Shown in pieces: positions 63,641-64,000 of a DNA stretch of 64,000 nucleotides; positions within the stretch are counted from its first letter, which is position 1, and each line of letters begins with the position of its first letter. The notes below the pieces were generated by a model. That model had not been told where the DNA came from. It ran no database searches and saw only the letters and a program-made list of their open reading frames with translations. A program made the translations under genes and the position numbers. The stretch covers positions 62,001 to 126,000 of the forward strand of contig NZ_JAVHUY010000014.1 of NCBI RefSeq assembly GCF_031085175.1. The letters are read 5' to 3'. The DNA is from Phytohabitans maris. GTDB lineage: Bacteria > Actinomycetota > Actinomycetes > Mycobacteriales > Micromonosporaceae.

Positions 63641-63943
63641 TCAGGTGTTGTCGAGGTGTCGCTCCAGCCGGTCGAGGCTTTGCGACCACAGCCGCCGGTA
63701 GGGGGCCAGCCACGTGTCGATCTCGGCGAGGGGCTCGGGGCGCAGCTCGTACCAGCGGCGCTGGGCGTCCTGCCGCACTCGCACCAGGCCGGCCTCGCGG
63801 AGCACCCGCAGGTGCTTGGAGGTGCCCGGCTGGGTCAGCCCGAGCCGCTCGACCAGCTCGCCGACCGGGCGGGGGCGCTCCAGCAGCAGGTCGAGGATGC
63901 GGCGGCGGGTCGGCTCGGCCAGGACGTCAAAGGTCGACAGCAC
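63641..63943 (-). CDS. ArsR-family transcriptional regulator
   Basis: 100 aa from GTG 63943. A winged HTH covers ~5-80: L-A-E-P-T-R-R-R-I-L near 8-17 and L-G-L-T-Q-P-G-T-S-K-H-L near 34-45. It has no cysteine-rich metal site, so it probably belongs to the SRPBCC-linked or non-metal branch of ArsR regulators. The promoter region (63950-63975) has a TATAT...ATATA imperfect repeat that may be its operator. The gene it controls, likely next to it, is beyond the right edge. Confidence 0.85.
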   Translation of the reverse strand: MLSTFDVLAEPTRRRILDLLLERPRPVGELVERLGLTQPGTSKHLRVLREAGLVRVRQDAQRRWYELRPEPLAEIDTWLAPYRRLWSQSLDRLERHLDNT

Positions 63944-64000
63944 CCATCGAATATAACCCGCCCCGCATATACCGGTCACGTCAGGCGTGGCCGCCCACGG

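Overview
This is a high-GC actinobacterial chromosome segment. Codon use is strongly GC-rich, GTG starts are common, and the window carries a mycothiol-biosynthesis gene (mshC), a DUF5703 gene, an F420-type oxidoreductase and several families restricted to Actinobacteria. The gene content and the style of the intergenic repeats suggest Micromonosporaceae; that placement is inference. No rRNA, tRNA, CRISPR array or recognisable insertion sequence was seen.

Layout. 0-5.2 kb: the end of a JmjC/cupin gene, then a tight four-gene minus-strand operon (86-aa helical protein, 293-aa unknown, FtsK/SpoIIIE-type ATPase, membrane-anchored coiled-coil protein). 5.4-13.2 kb: a NYN-domain protein, a secreted S1 protease, LysR, hemerythrin-like, SGNH hydrolase, M20 peptidase, an acidic conserved protein and DUF5703. 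13.3-18.7 kb: a sigma factor in one operon with two ABC-type membrane proteins, one with a thoroughly degenerate nucleotide-binding domain, followed by two small-family genes. 18.8-31.5 kb: housekeeping block (aldo/keto reductase, F420 oxidoreductase, uppP, histidine phosphatase, DUF3090, SCO1664 family, mshC, GntR, PAC2, metH). Its order from uppP to metH resembles, from memory, the mycobacterial Rv2136c-Rv2124c region. 31.5-37.9 kb: GNAT, metallopeptidase lipoprotein, HAD hydrolase, then a three-gene NIS siderophore-type operon. 38-46.9 kb: Hsp70-TM-propeller fusion, PhyH dioxygenase, two small conserved genes, cydAB and an acyltransferase. 46.9-58 kb: two LuxR regulators (one a large AAA/LuxR protein), two dynamin-like GTPases, a very acidic protein, a coiled-coil protein, a DUF2207 membrane protein and a tail-anchored Hsp70. 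This resembles an expanded version of the mycobacterial iniR/iniBAC locus. 58-64 kb: GDPD, UMF1-type MFS, acyl-CoA dehydrogenase, deazaflavin-dependent oxidoreductase, tyrosine recombinase and an ArsR regulator.

Three intergenic repeat families punctuate the whole window. Family A is exactly 48 bp (five full copies and one degenerate) and family B is exactly 54 bp (four copies). Both are long palindromes that sit almost always just after stop codons or between convergent genes. Family C is typically 74 bp and supplies the stop codon of one gene and the start codon of the next. A separate 26-bp motif is shared by the upstream regions of the GntR gene and the NIS siderophore operon, suggesting a regulator-target link.

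The most promising candidates for undescribed biology are the sigma factor plus pseudo-ABC membrane complex, the Hsp70/dynamin/AAA-LuxR island, and the FtsK-centred operon that looks like a split, minimal type VII-like machine.
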